DNA of 64,000 nt, from NCBI RefSeq assembly GCF_031844705.1, contig NZ_CP134609.1:930001-994000 (forward strand), read 5' to 3'. The translations under genes and the position numbers were made by a program. Positions 24,721 through 33,979 of this stretch are shown piece after piece. Within the stretch, counting starts at the first letter, position 1. Every line of letters begins with the position of its first letter. This DNA comes from Streptomyces sp. ITFR-16. GTDB taxonomy: Bacteria > Actinomycetota > Actinomycetes > Streptomycetales > Streptomycetaceae. The notes beneath the pieces are model-generated. The model made no database searches. It had not been told where the DNA came from and was given only the letters and a program-made list of their open reading frames with translations.

Positions 24721-27588
24721 TCACGCGCCGTCCCCCGTGAAGGCCAGCCCGGCCAGGCGGACGGTGCCGCGCAGGGTGATCCGCAGGTCGCCGACGCCAT
24801 CGGCGCTCAGCGCGGCCGGCACGGTGCGGTAGTCGTAGGGCCCTTCGGTGGCGGCGACCGGGACGGTGAGCGTGGCGCCGCCGACGGTGATCAGCACGGC
24901 CCCCTCTCCCGCCGCCGACACCTGGACCTCGCGCACCGGGCCGGTGAAGTCGCACCGGCGGTAGAGGAGTTCGTTGCGCTCGGCCACGGCGGTGACCGCG
25001 TCGCCGTCCGCCTTGGTCCGGTCGACGATCTCGGTGCCCAGCTGCTCGTCGTAGTCGGCCGCCGCCAGCCCCCGGGCCAGGACAGGCCGCGGCCCGGCCG
25101 GTTCGCCCCCGACGGTGACGACGGTGACGGCCCGGATGTCCGCGCTGGAGGCGCCCGCCTGGATCTCGTACGCGCCCGGCTCGACGGTCCAGCGGCCGTA
25201 CGCCACGTCCCAGTGGCCCAGCTCGGTGACGGGCAGGGTGAAGACGACCCGCTCCGACGCGCCGGGGGCCAGGCGCAGCCTGCGGTGTCCGGCCAGCTGG
25301 CGCAGCGGCCGGACGACGGAGGGCGCCACCGCCCGTACGTAGAGCTGGGCGACCTCGTCGGCGGCGACGGCGCCGGTGTTGGTGACGGTCAGCGACGCCC
25401 GCAGCAGGGCGCCGTCGAGGTCCGCGGTGAGCGGGCCGTAGGCGAACGAGCTGTACGAGAGGCCGTGGCCGAACGGGTAGAGCGCAGTGCCCTCGTAGTA
25501 GAGGTAGGTCTGCCGGGAGCCGATGATGTCGTAGTCCAGCAGGCCGGGCAGTTCCGCGTCGGAGGCGTACCAGGTCTGCGGGAGGCGGCCGGCCGGGGAG
25601 ACGTCGCCGGTCAGGACGCGGGCGAGCGCGGTCCCGGCGGCCTGTCCGCCGTGGGCCGTCCACAGCAGGGCGGGCAGGGTGGCCGCCGCGTCGGTGAGGG
25701 CGTACGGGTAGGCGGAGGTGACCGCCAGGACGGTGCGCGGGTTGGCGGCGTGGGCGGCGCGCCAGAGGCGTTCCTGCTGGGCGGGGAGGCCGAGGGTGGT
25801 GCGGTCCTCGGTCTCGCGGCCGTTGATGTGGGCGTCGTTCCCGGCCACCACGATCACGGTGCCGGCCCCGGCGGCGGCGCGGGCCACGGCGTCCTCGCCG
25901 CGCTCGGCCACCTCGATCTCGAAGACGGCCGCCGCGGCGGGTCCGGAATTCTCCCCGCCGGGGGCGGCAACCTTTACGCCGTCGGCGGCGACAGAGACAT
26001 ACCCACCCGTTCCCCTGTGCAGAAGGCGGTGACCGCCGGCATGTCCTTCCACCGCCTCCCACCGGAAGGTCTCCTGGACGATCCAGCCGCCCGGCTCGTT
26101 CGCGGAGGCGCGTACATAGCCGTCCTCGGCGACGGAGAGATAGCGGCCCGCCGGCTCCCGCAGGGTGATCACGCCGTTGCCCCAGTCCACGAGCGCCAGC
26201 TCTGTGGGGGTGTCGCCGCAGGTCAGCGGGGGCAGGTCGGTGCGTCCGGCGAGCAGCGCCGGGTCGAGGGCGCCTTGCGCGCCGCGCGCCTCCTCCCGGC
26301 CTGCCTCCGCCTCCGGCACCCGCAGCCAGCCGTCCGCGCACTTGAGGCGGACCAGGTCGGCACCCTCGGCGAAGACGACGCGGTCGGCGCCGAGGCGTTC
26401 GCGCAGTCCGTCGAGCGGGGTCGAGCGGTGGATCAGGGTGCCGCTGTACCAGTCGAGTTTGCAGGCGTCCGCGAGCAGCCCGACGACGGCGACGGTCTCG
26501 CCGGCCGCCGGGTCCAGCGGCAGCAGCCCGTCGTTCTTGAGGAGCACCACGGCCTGCTCGGCGGCCTCCAGGGCGAGGGCCCGGTGGTCCTCGGTGTCGA
26601 AGGCGGCAGTGCCCGCGTACGGGGCGAGTTCCGGGTCGAACTCGCCCAGCGAGAAGCGCAGTCCGAGCAGTCGGCGGACGGCCGTTTCGATGTCGTGGTC
26701 GTCGAGCAGTCCGCGTTCCAGGGCGCCCTCGATGCGGCCGGTCATGACGGTGGGGTCCTGGCCGTGGTCGGTGAAGCTGTCGACGCCGGCGCGCAGGGCG
26801 GCGGCCGTCGCCTCCTCGTGGGTGTCGAAGTAGTGCTCGGAGTCGACGAGGTTGGACGGGGCGCCGGCGTCGGAGCAGACGACCAGGGAGCGGTCGGTCC
26901 AGGTGCGCAACTGCCGGGCGAGCAGCGGCGAGACATGGTTGGGGCGGCCGTTGACCAGGTTGTACGCGGGCATGACGCCGGCCACCGCTCCGGCGCGCAC
27001 GGCGTCGCGGAAGGCCCTGAGGTCGTACTCGTGCAGGACCCTGGGGCGGACCGAGGAGGAGGTGGTGTCGCGGTCGGTCTCGTTGTTGTGGGCGAGCCAG
27101 TGCTTGAGCACCGGGGCGGTCCGCCAGTAGAGCGGATGGTCGCCGCGCAGACCCCGGGTGTAGGCGACCGCGACGGCGGAGGTCAGCGCGGGGTCCTCGG
27201 AGTACCCCTCCTCGCCGCGCCCCCACAGCGGGTTGCGCAGCAGATTCACGGTCGGGGCCCAGACGTTGAGCCCGACGCGGTCGTCCTCGCGCCGCTTGGC
27301 GCGGACCTCGTTGCCGACGGCCTCGCCGACCCGGCGCACCAGCTCGTCGTTCCAGGTCGCTCCCAGCCCCACCGCCTGCGGGAAGACCGTGGCCGGGCCC
27401 ATCCAGGCGACGCCGTGCAGCGCTTCCTGGCCGGTCCGGAAGGGGCCGAGCCCGAGCCGGTCGACCGCCGGCGCGAACTGGTGCAGCATCGCGATGCGTT
27501 CGTCGCGGGTGAGCCGCTGGAGCAGGTCGTCGATGCGCTTGGCGAAGGGCAGCCGCGGGTCGCGGAAGGGCTGCGGTTGTTCCGTCAC
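24721..27588 (-). CDS. Beta-glucosidase, GH3, with inserted fascin-like module
   Basis: A 955-residue intracellular GH3 enzyme, longer than the usual 750-850. It has the N-terminal TIM-like barrel with LKHWLAHNNETDRD and the nucleophile region LVVCSDAGAP (about 236-245), the alpha/beta sandwich domain, and a C-terminal fibronectin-III-like domain (AYGRWTVEPGAYEIQAG). Between them (about residues 450-555) lies an insert with repeated GRYLSVAEDGYVRA and GGYVSVAADGVKVA units, resembling a fascin or beta-trefoil module where other GH3 proteins carry PA14. It should remove glucose from the xyloglucan backbone after xylose removal. The GTG at 27588 follows AAGGGGA. An operator lies about 80 bp upstream. 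Confidence 0.93.
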   Translation of the reverse strand: MTEQPQPFRDPRLPFAKRIDDLLQRLTRDERIAMLHQFAPAVDRLGLGPFRTGQEALHGVAWMGPATVFPQAVGLGATWNDELVRRVGEAVGNEVRAKRREDDRVGLNVWAPTVNLLRNPLWGRGEEGYSEDPALTSAVAVAYTRGLRGDHPLYWRTAPVLKHWLAHNNETDRDTTSSSVRPRVLHEYDLRAFRDAVRAGAVAGVMPAYNLVNGRPNHVSPLLARQLRTWTDRSLVVCSDAGAPSNLVDSEHYFDTHEEATAAALRAGVDSFTDHGQDPTVMTGRIEGALERGLLDDHDIETAVRRLLGLRFSLGEFDPELAPYAGTAAFDTEDHRALALEAAEQAVVLLKNDGLLPLDPAAGETVAVVGLLADACKLDWYSGTLIHRSTPLDGLRERLGADRVVFAEGADLVRLKCADGWLRVPEAEAGREEARGAQGALDPALLAGRTDLPPLTCGDTPTELALVDWGNGVITLREPAGRYLSVAEDGYVRASANEPGGWIVQETFRWEAVEGHAGGHRLLHRGTGGYVSVAADGVKVAAPGGENSGPAAAAVFEIEVAERGEDAVARAAAGAGTVIVVAGNDAHINGRETEDRTTLGLPAQQERLWRAAHAANPRTVLAVTSAYPYALTDAAATLPALLWTAHGGQAAGTALARVLTGDVSPAGRLPQTWYASDAELPGLLDYDIIGSRQTYLYYEGTALYPFGHGLSYSSFAYGPLTADLDGALLRASLTVTNTGAVAADEVAQLYVRAVAPSVVRPLRQLAGHRRLRLAPGASERVVFTLPVTELGHWDVAYGRWTVEPGAYEIQAGASSADIRAVTVVTVGGEPAGPRPVLARGLAAADYDEQLGTEIVDRTKADGDAVTAVAERNELLYRRCDFTGPVREVQVSAAGEGAVLITVGGATLTVPVAATEGPYDYRTVPAALSADGVGDLRITLRGTVRLAGLAFTGDGA

Positions 27589-27668
27589 GTGCGGGTCCCC
27601 TTGGAGAGGTGGGAGGTCTTCCGGTGCCGGAGCCCCGTGAGGGCTCGGGCGGGGCCGCGGAAGATCTT

Positions 27669-27682
27669 TCGAAGCGCTTCGA
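27669..27682. promoter_or_regulatory. LacI operator copy 1 (GH3-GH31 promoter)
   Basis: TCGAAGCGCTTCGA is a perfect 14-bp palindrome with the central GCGC typical of LacI-family sites. It lies just downstream of the TTGACA-N18-GAGCAT promoter reading into GH3, so bound repressor would block initiation or early elongation. Confidence 0.85.
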
Positions 27683-27800
27683 TGCTCCGTGGCCGACCCC
27701 GTGCATGTCAAGGGCTCGTCCTCGGCCTCTCCGGCCTGGGCGCCCTCGTTGAGTCAGCAAGCGACGGAGGAACAGGTCGGAGGAATCTGGAAACGGACTC

Positions 27801-27829
27801 TTGTGCGGCCGAGACCCTTCACTTAACCT
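27801..27829 (+). promoter_or_regulatory. Promoter of importer/glycosidase operon
   Basis: TTGTGC (27801-27806), a 17-bp spacer and TAACCT (27824-27829) predict initiation near 27836, immediately before operator copy 2. The boxes are moderate matches to the housekeeping consensus. Confidence 0.5.
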
Positions 27830-27839
27830 CGCTGCAACA

Positions 27840-27853
27840 TCGAAGCGCTTCGA
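27840..27853. promoter_or_regulatory. LacI operator copy 2 (importer promoter)
   Basis: A second perfect TCGAAGCGCTTCGA palindrome is identical to copy 1. It covers about +5 to +18 of the predicted importer transcript. Confidence 0.85.
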
Positions 27854-28055
27854 CGGAGCTTCGAGAGGGTTTCGATGGGGCGCCCGGCGCCCTTGATCTC
27901 CCGGGACGGCGACACCCTCTGCCGCCTCCCTGTTGAACCGCTTCACCTGGGGCCGGTGACACCGGCTCAGCCAGCAACGCTCCACCTCAGACACAGGAAC
28001 CGAACGGCGGTCGCCCGCCACGTGTCGTCCTGGTGCGCCTCGAAGGGTTGACGCA

Positions 28056-29729
28056 ATGACGCCGAATTCCTCCCCCTCCTCCATGGCTCCGAGCCGGAGA
28101 GGCTTCCTCGCCACGGGCGCGTTCGCGGCCGTCGCCGTGGCCGGCGGGGTGCCGCTGCTCGCCGCGTGCGGCGGCTCCGGCTCCGGTTCCGGGACCAAGG
28201 AGGGCACCACGACGGGCAAGGCGCTCAAGAAGGTCGTGCCGGGTTACGCCCCGCTCAACCTGGTCGAGCCGGATGTCGCGAGCGTCAACGGTTCGAGCCC
28301 CGGCTTCACGAAGCTGCCGGACCCGCTGGTCGTCTCGGTGAAGTCGGTCCCGGGCAAGGGCTCGGCGTTCCGGGTGATGACGCCGCTGTGGGGCACGGTC
28401 CCGAAGAAGAACAACGCGTACTACACGGCCGTGAACAAGGCCGTGGGCGCCACGCTGAACTTCGACCCGCAGGACGGCAACACGTACCAGGACAAGATCG
28501 GTGCGGTGCTGGCCGGTTCGGACATCCCGGACGTCATGACCATCCCCGGCTGGAACATGCAGGGGCAGATCCGCAACGCGATCACCGCCAAGTTCGCGGA
28601 TCTGTCGCCGTTCCTGGCGGGCGACGCCGTCAGGAAGTACCCCAACCTGGCGAACATCCCCACCGGCGCCTGGCAGTACTCCGTCTTCGGCGGCAGGCTG
28701 CGCGGCCTGCCCATGCCGACGCCGGTCATCGGCAACGCGATCTTCTACCGCAAGGACCTGATCGGCTCCGGCGCCGTGCCCGCCAGTGCCGACGACCTGC
28801 TGGCGTTCGGCAAGGAGTACACGGACGCGCGGAAGAAGGTATGGGCCTTCGACGACCTGTGGACCTGCGTCCAGAAGATCTACGGGCTGCTGCCGGACGC
28901 GCCGCACTACTGGCAGCTGGAGAACGGCAGGCTCGTCCACAAGATCGAGACCAAGGAATACCGCGAGGCGCTCGCCTTCGCCCGCAAGCTCCACGACGGC
29001 GGATACGTCCACCCGGACGCCGAGGCCAACAAGGACGCCGACTCCAAGATCCGCTTCACCAGCGGTCACGTGATGATGTACAACGACGGCACCGGTGGCT
29101 GGAAGGGCATGGTCACCGAACAGGCCGCCGCCAACCCGAAGTTCGACATGCAGGCGCTCGACTTCTTCAGCCACGACGGCGGCGACCCACTGCTGTGGCA
29201 GGACGACCCGGCGGGCATCTTCACCTTCCTCAGCAAGAAGCTCTCCAGGGCCCGGATCGAGGAGTTCCTCGCCATCGCCGACTACGCGGCGGCGCCGTAC
29301 GGCACCGAGGAGTTCATGCTGACCAACTACGGTGTGAAGGGCACCCACTACACGATCAAGGACGGGGCCCCGACGTACACCCCGCAGGGTGTCGAGGAGG
29401 CGCAGCCCTCCACCTTCCTGTTCCTGGCCTCGCCGCCCACCTCCATCGCCTACCCGGACCAGCCGCAGCTGGCCAAGGACTACGCGGCCTGGATGGCACG
29501 GCAGGCCCCGCACATCAGGAAGCCCCTCTTCTTCGGCATGCAGGTCGTCGAGCCGCAGCGGTACGCCTCCCTGTACACGCCGTTCGACGACCTGCAGAAG
29601 GACATCAGGCGCGGCCGCAAGAAGGTCGGCGACATCGACGACGCCGTGAACACCTGGAAGAACAGCGGCGGCGAGAGGCTGCGCGCCTGGTACCAGGACA
29701 TTCTCGAGAAGAACGGCTCCGGCAACTGA
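28056..29729 (+). CDS. ABC importer solute-binding lipoprotein (large oligosaccharide type)
   Basis: A 557-residue extracellular solute-binding protein. The N-terminus joins a twin-arginine-like SRRGFLA to a lipobox ending PLLAAC (Cys about 40), so it is a lipoprotein on the outer face of the membrane. A Gly/Ser linker precedes the binding domain. The size and layout (NNAYYTAVNKAVGATLNFDPQDGNTYQDK region) fit the large LplA/YtcQ-like group that binds long oligosaccharides. It is the first gene of a six-gene operon, and xyloglucan oligosaccharides are the inferred ligand. Its Shine-Dalgarno is weak. Confidence 0.93.
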   Translation: MTPNSSPSSMAPSRRGFLATGAFAAVAVAGGVPLLAACGGSGSGSGTKEGTTTGKALKKVVPGYAPLNLVEPDVASVNGSSPGFTKLPDPLVVSVKSVPGKGSAFRVMTPLWGTVPKKNNAYYTAVNKAVGATLNFDPQDGNTYQDKIGAVLAGSDIPDVMTIPGWNMQGQIRNAITAKFADLSPFLAGDAVRKYPNLANIPTGAWQYSVFGGRLRGLPMPTPVIGNAIFYRKDLIGSGAVPASADDLLAFGKEYTDARKKVWAFDDLWTCVQKIYGLLPDAPHYWQLENGRLVHKIETKEYREALAFARKLHDGGYVHPDAEANKDADSKIRFTSGHVMMYNDGTGGWKGMVTEQAAANPKFDMQALDFFSHDGGDPLLWQDDPAGIFTFLSKKLSRARIEEFLAIADYAAAPYGTEEFMLTNYGVKGTHYTIKDGAPTYTPQGVEEAQPSTFLFLASPPTSIAYPDQPQLAKDYAAWMARQAPHIRKPLFFGMQVVEPQRYASLYTPFDDLQKDIRRGRKKVGDIDDAVNTWKNSGGERLRAWYQDILEKNGSGN

Positions 29730-29829
29730 CGCGTACGGAGCGCACCAGCCGTACGCGGGACAGCGAGAGGGCCGCCGGACGCATCGAGCCCGGCGGCCGG
29801 GGCGGAGGGCACGACATGGGGAGCACACG

Positions 29830-30951
29830 GTGAAGCCACGGGCCACGGTCACGACCGACCCGGACCGCACACCCGACGGGGCGGGCGCCCCGGCCGGCAG
29901 GAGCGGCATCGGTGACGTCGGCAGGGACGACGGCGAAGGGAAGGGCGGTCGCACGGGCAGGTCCCGGGCGACCGGCCCCGGCCGTCCCCGTACGGCGAAG
30001 AGGAGGGGAACGACGGGCGGCGGCCCGCAGGCCGGCGGCATCACCTGGCGCCGGCGGCTGCGGCGCGACCGCACGCTGATCCTGATGACGCTGCCGGCCG
30101 TCGCGCTGCTGCTGGTCTTCAACTACATCCCGCTGCTCGGGAACATCGTGGCCTTCCAGGACTACGACGTGTACGACCTGGGCATCACCGGCAGCCCCTT
30201 CGTCGGGTTCGACAACTTCACCCGGATCTTCGAGGACTACCGCTTCTGGGAAGTCCTCATCAACACCCTGGTCATCTTCGTCACCCAGCTCGTCCTGTTC
30301 TTCCCCGTCCCGATCGCCGTCGCGCTGCTGCTGAACACGATCATGAGCGCGCGGGTCCGGGCCTGGGTGCAGGCCGTCGTCTATCTGCCGCACTTCTTCT
30401 CCTGGGTCCTCGTCGTCACCGTCTTCCAGCAGATGTTCGGCGGCGCCGGTCTGGTCGCCCAGTGGCTGCGCGAACACGGCCACGAGGGGTTCGACCTGAT
30501 GACGAATCCGGGGTTCTTCAAATTCCTGGTCAGCGCCCAGGCGGTGTGGAAGGACGCGGGCTGGGGCGTGATCGTCTTCCTCGCCGCGCTCGCCGCCGTC
30601 AACACCGATCTGTACGAGGCCGCAGCCGTGGACGGGGCGGGCCGCTGGCGGCGCATGTGGCACGTCACGCTGCCGGCGCTGCGCCCGGTCATCGCGCTGC
30701 TGCTCGTCCTGCGGGTGGGCAGTGCGCTGAACCTCGACTTCGAGCAGATCCTGCTCCAGCGCGACCAGGTCGGCGCCGGGGCCTCGGAAATCCTGGACAC
30801 CTACATCTGGTGGACAGGCATCAAGACCGGCGACTTCGGCTACGCGGCCGCCGCCGGCATCTTCAAGGGGCTGTTCAGCGTCGCCATGGTGCTGGGTGCC
30901 AACAAGGTCGCCCACATGCTGGGTGAGCAGGGGGTGTACTCCAAGAAATGA
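29830..30951 (+). CDS. ABC sugar permease, LplB-like
   Basis: A 373-residue CUT1-type permease. A long disordered, Arg/Gly/Pro-rich cytoplasmic N-terminus (about 1-75) precedes six membrane helices and the ATPase-docking EAA loop (YEAAAVDGAGRWRRMWHVTLP, split at its centre, about 259-279). Its stop overlaps the next start as ATGA. It is part of the oligosaccharide importer. Confidence 0.93.
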   Translation: MKPRATVTTDPDRTPDGAGAPAGRSGIGDVGRDDGEGKGGRTGRSRATGPGRPRTAKRRGTTGGGPQAGGITWRRRLRRDRTLILMTLPAVALLLVFNYIPLLGNIVAFQDYDVYDLGITGSPFVGFDNFTRIFEDYRFWEVLINTLVIFVTQLVLFFPVPIAVALLLNTIMSARVRAWVQAVVYLPHFFSWVLVVTVFQQMFGGAGLVAQWLREHGHEGFDLMTNPGFFKFLVSAQAVWKDAGWGVIVFLAALAAVNTDLYEAAAVDGAGRWRRMWHVTLPALRPVIALLLVLRVGSALNLDFEQILLQRDQVGAGASEILDTYIWWTGIKTGDFGYAAAAGIFKGLFSVAMVLGANKVAHMLGEQGVYSKK

Positions 30952-31919
30952 CAACTCTCCAGGACCACGGGAAGGACCCGGCCGTTCCCGCGCCCCGTAC
31001 GCGCACTCCGCTCCGGCGCGCCCTGCGCGTCGAACCGCGCCCGGTGTGGGAGGAGGAGCCCACCAGGGCCGGACTCGCCTTCAAGGGCTTCGGCCTCGTC
31101 GCGATCTGCGCGGTCGTCGTCGTCCCGATCTGGGTCGTGCTCGTCACCAGCCTCTCCGACACCGGAACCATCAACGACGCGGGCGGGCTGGTCGTCTGGC
31201 CCAAGCACCTCACGTTCGTCGCGTACAAGGAGCTGCTGAGCGGGGGTGCGGTGACCCGGGCTGCTGCCGTGAGCGTGGGCCTGACCGTCGTCGGCACGGC
31301 GGTCAGCATGGCGGTCTCGATCCTGTGCGCGTACGGGCTCAGCCGCCGCGACTCGTACGCACACCGTCCGCTGCTGATGACCCTGATGGCGACGATGTTC
31401 TTCGGCGCCGGTCTCATCCCGACGTATCTGCTGGTCACAGGTATCGGACTGAGCGACAGCTACTGGTCGATGATCCTGCCCAGCGCGATCAGCGTCTTCA
31501 ATGTGCTGGTTTTGCGCGGCTTCTTCATGGACACCGCGCCCGAACTCATCGACGCGGCCCGCATCGACGGCGCCGGTGAGTGGCGGATCCTGTTCCGGAT
31601 CATCATGCCGCTGTCGCGTGCGGTGATCGCGGTGATCTCGCTGTTCTACGCGGTCGGCTACTGGAGCCAGTGGTTCAACGCGATGCTCTACATCCAGGAC
31701 AGCGAGAAGTACCCGCTCCAGATGATCCTGCGCCAGCTGGTCCTCCAGCACCAGGTGCCGCCGGGTGCGATGGGCGCGGCCGTCAGCAGCGGGGCGATCA
31801 ACAGCCTCTCGGTGCAGATGGCCGTCATGATCCTCGCGCTGATCCCGGTCGCGGTGCTGTCGCCGTTCGTCCAGAAGCACTTCCAGAAGGGCATGCTCAC
31901 CGGCGCCGTGAAGGGCTGA
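30948..31919 (+). CDS. ABC sugar permease, YtcP/LplC-like
   Basis: A 323-residue permease with six membrane helices. The EAA loop is LIDAARIDGAGEWRILFRIIMP (in two halves, about 199-220), and the protein ends MLTGAVKG, as is typical of YtcP/LplC proteins. It pairs with the preceding LplB-like subunit. No ATPase gene is present in the locus, so a shared ATPase such as MsiK is presumably used. Confidence 0.93.
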   Translation: MTTLQDHGKDPAVPAPRTRTPLRRALRVEPRPVWEEEPTRAGLAFKGFGLVAICAVVVVPIWVVLVTSLSDTGTINDAGGLVVWPKHLTFVAYKELLSGGAVTRAAAVSVGLTVVGTAVSMAVSILCAYGLSRRDSYAHRPLLMTLMATMFFGAGLIPTYLLVTGIGLSDSYWSMILPSAISVFNVLVLRGFFMDTAPELIDAARIDGAGEWRILFRIIMPLSRAVIAVISLFYAVGYWSQWFNAMLYIQDSEKYPLQMILRQLVLQHQVPPGAMGAAVSSGAINSLSVQMAVMILALIPVAVLSPFVQKHFQKGMLTGAVKG

Positions 31920-32002
31920 CCCCACGTCCGCGGCCGTGTCCGGCTGGGCACCGACGGCTGCGGCATCCAGTACGCGGAACCCCGGTAAGGAAGCGAGACG
32001 CC

Positions 32003-33979
32003 ATGCCGTCCCTGCGCGACGCGGCCCGTGGCCGCATCCTCTTCGGAGGAGACTACAACCCCGAGCAGTGGCCCGAGGAGGTGTGGGAGGACGACGCCCG
32101 GCTGATGAAGGAGGCCGGGGTCAACTCCGTCACCCTCGGCGTCTTCTCCTGGGCGAAGATCGAACCACGCCCAGGAGCAAGGGAGTTCGGCTGGCTGGAC
32201 CGGCTGATGGACCTGATGCACGCCCACGGCATCGGCGTCGTGCTGGCAACCCCGACCGCGTCCCCGCCGCCGTGGATGGGCGCGCGGCACCCGGAGACGC
32301 TGCCGCGCACGGAGGACGGCTCGGTCGTCTGGTACGGCTCGCGCCAGCAGTTCTGCGCCAGCTCACCGGTCTACCGGCGCTGTGCGGCCGCCCTGACGGA
32401 GGACCTCGCGGCGCGGTACGCGGAGCACCCGGCGCTCACCGTGTGGCACATCAACAACGAGTACTGCACCCAGTGCTGGTGCGACGGGACGGCGGCCCAC
32501 TTCCGCCGCTGGCTGCGCAGCCGCTACCGCACGCTCGACGCGCTCAACGAGGCGTGGGGGACGGCGTTCTGGAGCCAGCGCTACGACGCGTGGCAGGAGA
32601 TCCTGCCACCGCGCAAGGCGCAGTACATGCGGAACCCGGCCCAGGTGCTGGACTTCAGACGGTTCACCTCCGACGCCCTGATGGAGTGCTACGTCGCGGA
32701 GCGGGACATCGTCGCCCGGCACACCCCGCACATCCCGGTGACGACGAACTTCATGCCGCTGTGGTCGGGGCAGGACGCCTGGGCGTGGTCGGCCCAGGAG
32801 GACATCGTCTCCGTGGACATCTATCCCGACCCCAAGGACCCGCAGGGCGGCCAGTACAACGCGATGCTCGCCGACATGACGCGTTCGCAGGCCGCCGGCC
32901 CGTGGATGCTGATGGAACAGGCGGCCGGGCCGGTCAACTGGCGGGCCGTCAACCATCCCAAGCCCGAGGGCCTGAACCGCCTCTGGTCGCTCCAGTCGGT
33001 GGCGCGCGGCGCGGACGCCGTCTGCTACTTCCAGTGGCGCCAGTCCCGGCAGGGCTCGGAGAAGTTCCACTCCGGGATGCTCACCCACGCCGGGGAGCAC
33101 GGCCGCACGTTCCGCGAGGTCAAGCGGATCGGCGCGGAACTCGCCGTGCTCGGCCCGGCGGTCGGCGGCGCCGACGTCCCGGCCGATGTGGCCGTCCTGC
33201 ACGACTGGGACGCCTGGTGGGCCGGCGCGCAGGAGGGCAGGCCGTCCTCGCTGCTGGACTACACCGAGGTCGTGCGGCGCTGGCACCGGGCCCTGTGGGA
33301 GAACGGCGTGGTCACGGAGTTCGCCCGGCCCGACGCCGAGCTGAGCCGGTTCAGGGTGGTCGCCGTACCGCACCTGTATCTGCTCACGGACGCGGCGATC
33401 GACAACCTGGTGGCGTACGCGCGCGGCGGCGGGCTACTGGTCTGCGGCTTCTTCACCGGGGTCGCGGACGTGGACGACCGGATCAGGCCGGGCGGGATGG
33501 ACGCCCGGCTGCGCGAGCTGTTCGGGATCAGGACGCTGCACGAGTGGTGGCCGCTCGACGCGGACACGACGGTGGAGTGCGACGGCTTCCGGGGCACCCT
33601 GTGGTCCGAGGAACTGGAGGCGGCCCAGGACGCCGAGGTGGTCGCCGCCTACCGGGACGGCGAACTGGCCGGGCTCCCGGCCGTGCTGCGCCGGGGCGGG
33701 GCGGTGTACGTGTCGACGCTTCCGGAGCCCCGGGCGCTGCGGACCCTCCTCGGTGACGTGGTGCGCGAGGCCGGGGTGGAGCCGGTGCCGGCCGGGCTGC
33801 CGGACGGGGTGGAGGCGGTCCGCCGGGGCGGGCTGCTCTTCCTGCTCCACCACGGGCGGGACACGGTCACCGTGGCCGTGCCCGGTGTCCACGAGGACCT
33901 GCTGACGGGCCGGACGGCCGAGGGACGGGTGGAGCTGGGCCGCTACGGCGTCGCCGTGCTGCGGAGCGCCGCGCCGTGA
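32003..33979 (+). CDS. Beta-galactosidase, GH42
   Basis: A 658-residue GH42 enzyme without a signal peptide. It starts with the typical ILFGGDYNPEQWPEEVW. The acid/base Glu is in WHINNEYC (about residue 153) and the nucleophile Glu in MLMEQAAGPVNWR (about 305). Zinc-type cysteines (CTQCWC) follow the acid/base residue, as in many GH42 proteins. The trimerisation and C-terminal beta domains are present. It would remove beta-1,2-galactose from xyloglucan side chains after fucose removal. AAGGA precedes the ATG, and the stop overlaps the GH95 start. Confidence 0.94.
   Translation: MPSLRDAARGRILFGGDYNPEQWPEEVWEDDARLMKEAGVNSVTLGVFSWAKIEPRPGAREFGWLDRLMDLMHAHGIGVVLATPTASPPPWMGARHPETLPRTEDGSVVWYGSRQQFCASSPVYRRCAAALTEDLAARYAEHPALTVWHINNEYCTQCWCDGTAAHFRRWLRSRYRTLDALNEAWGTAFWSQRYDAWQEILPPRKAQYMRNPAQVLDFRRFTSDALMECYVAERDIVARHTPHIPVTTNFMPLWSGQDAWAWSAQEDIVSVDIYPDPKDPQGGQYNAMLADMTRSQAAGPWMLMEQAAGPVNWRAVNHPKPEGLNRLWSLQSVARGADAVCYFQWRQSRQGSEKFHSGMLTHAGEHGRTFREVKRIGAELAVLGPAVGGADVPADVAVLHDWDAWWAGAQEGRPSSLLDYTEVVRRWHRALWENGVVTEFARPDAELSRFRVVAVPHLYLLTDAAIDNLVAYARGGGLLVCGFFTGVADVDDRIRPGGMDARLRELFGIRTLHEWWPLDADTTVECDGFRGTLWSEELEAAQDAEVVAAYRDGELAGLPAVLRRGGAVYVSTLPEPRALRTLLGDVVREAGVEPVPAGLPDGVEAVRRGGLLFLLHHGRDTVTVAVPGVHEDLLTGRTAEGRVELGRYGVAVLRSAAP

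Larger units (their letters stand above)
27589..28055. promoter_or_regulatory. Divergent control region of the glycan locus
   Basis: These 467 bp contain no gene. They carry two LacI-type operators, a perfect TTGACA box on the minus strand (27711-27706) for the GH3-GH31 operon, and a promoter for the importer operon at 27801-27829. About 200 bp of leader precede the solute-binding protein start. Confidence 0.75.

Noticed and set aside
27854..27880. A third operator-like element (GCTTCGAGAGGGTTTCGA) next to operator copy 2
   Set aside because: The arms are not symmetric and the central GCGC is missing, so it is not counted as a site.
24661..27936. A 1091-residue open frame on the plus strand opposite the GH3 gene
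   Set aside because: It is antisense to a clear GH3 enzyme, rich in Gly/Val/Arg/Asp with no recognisable domain, and typical of stop-free antisense frames in high-GC DNA.
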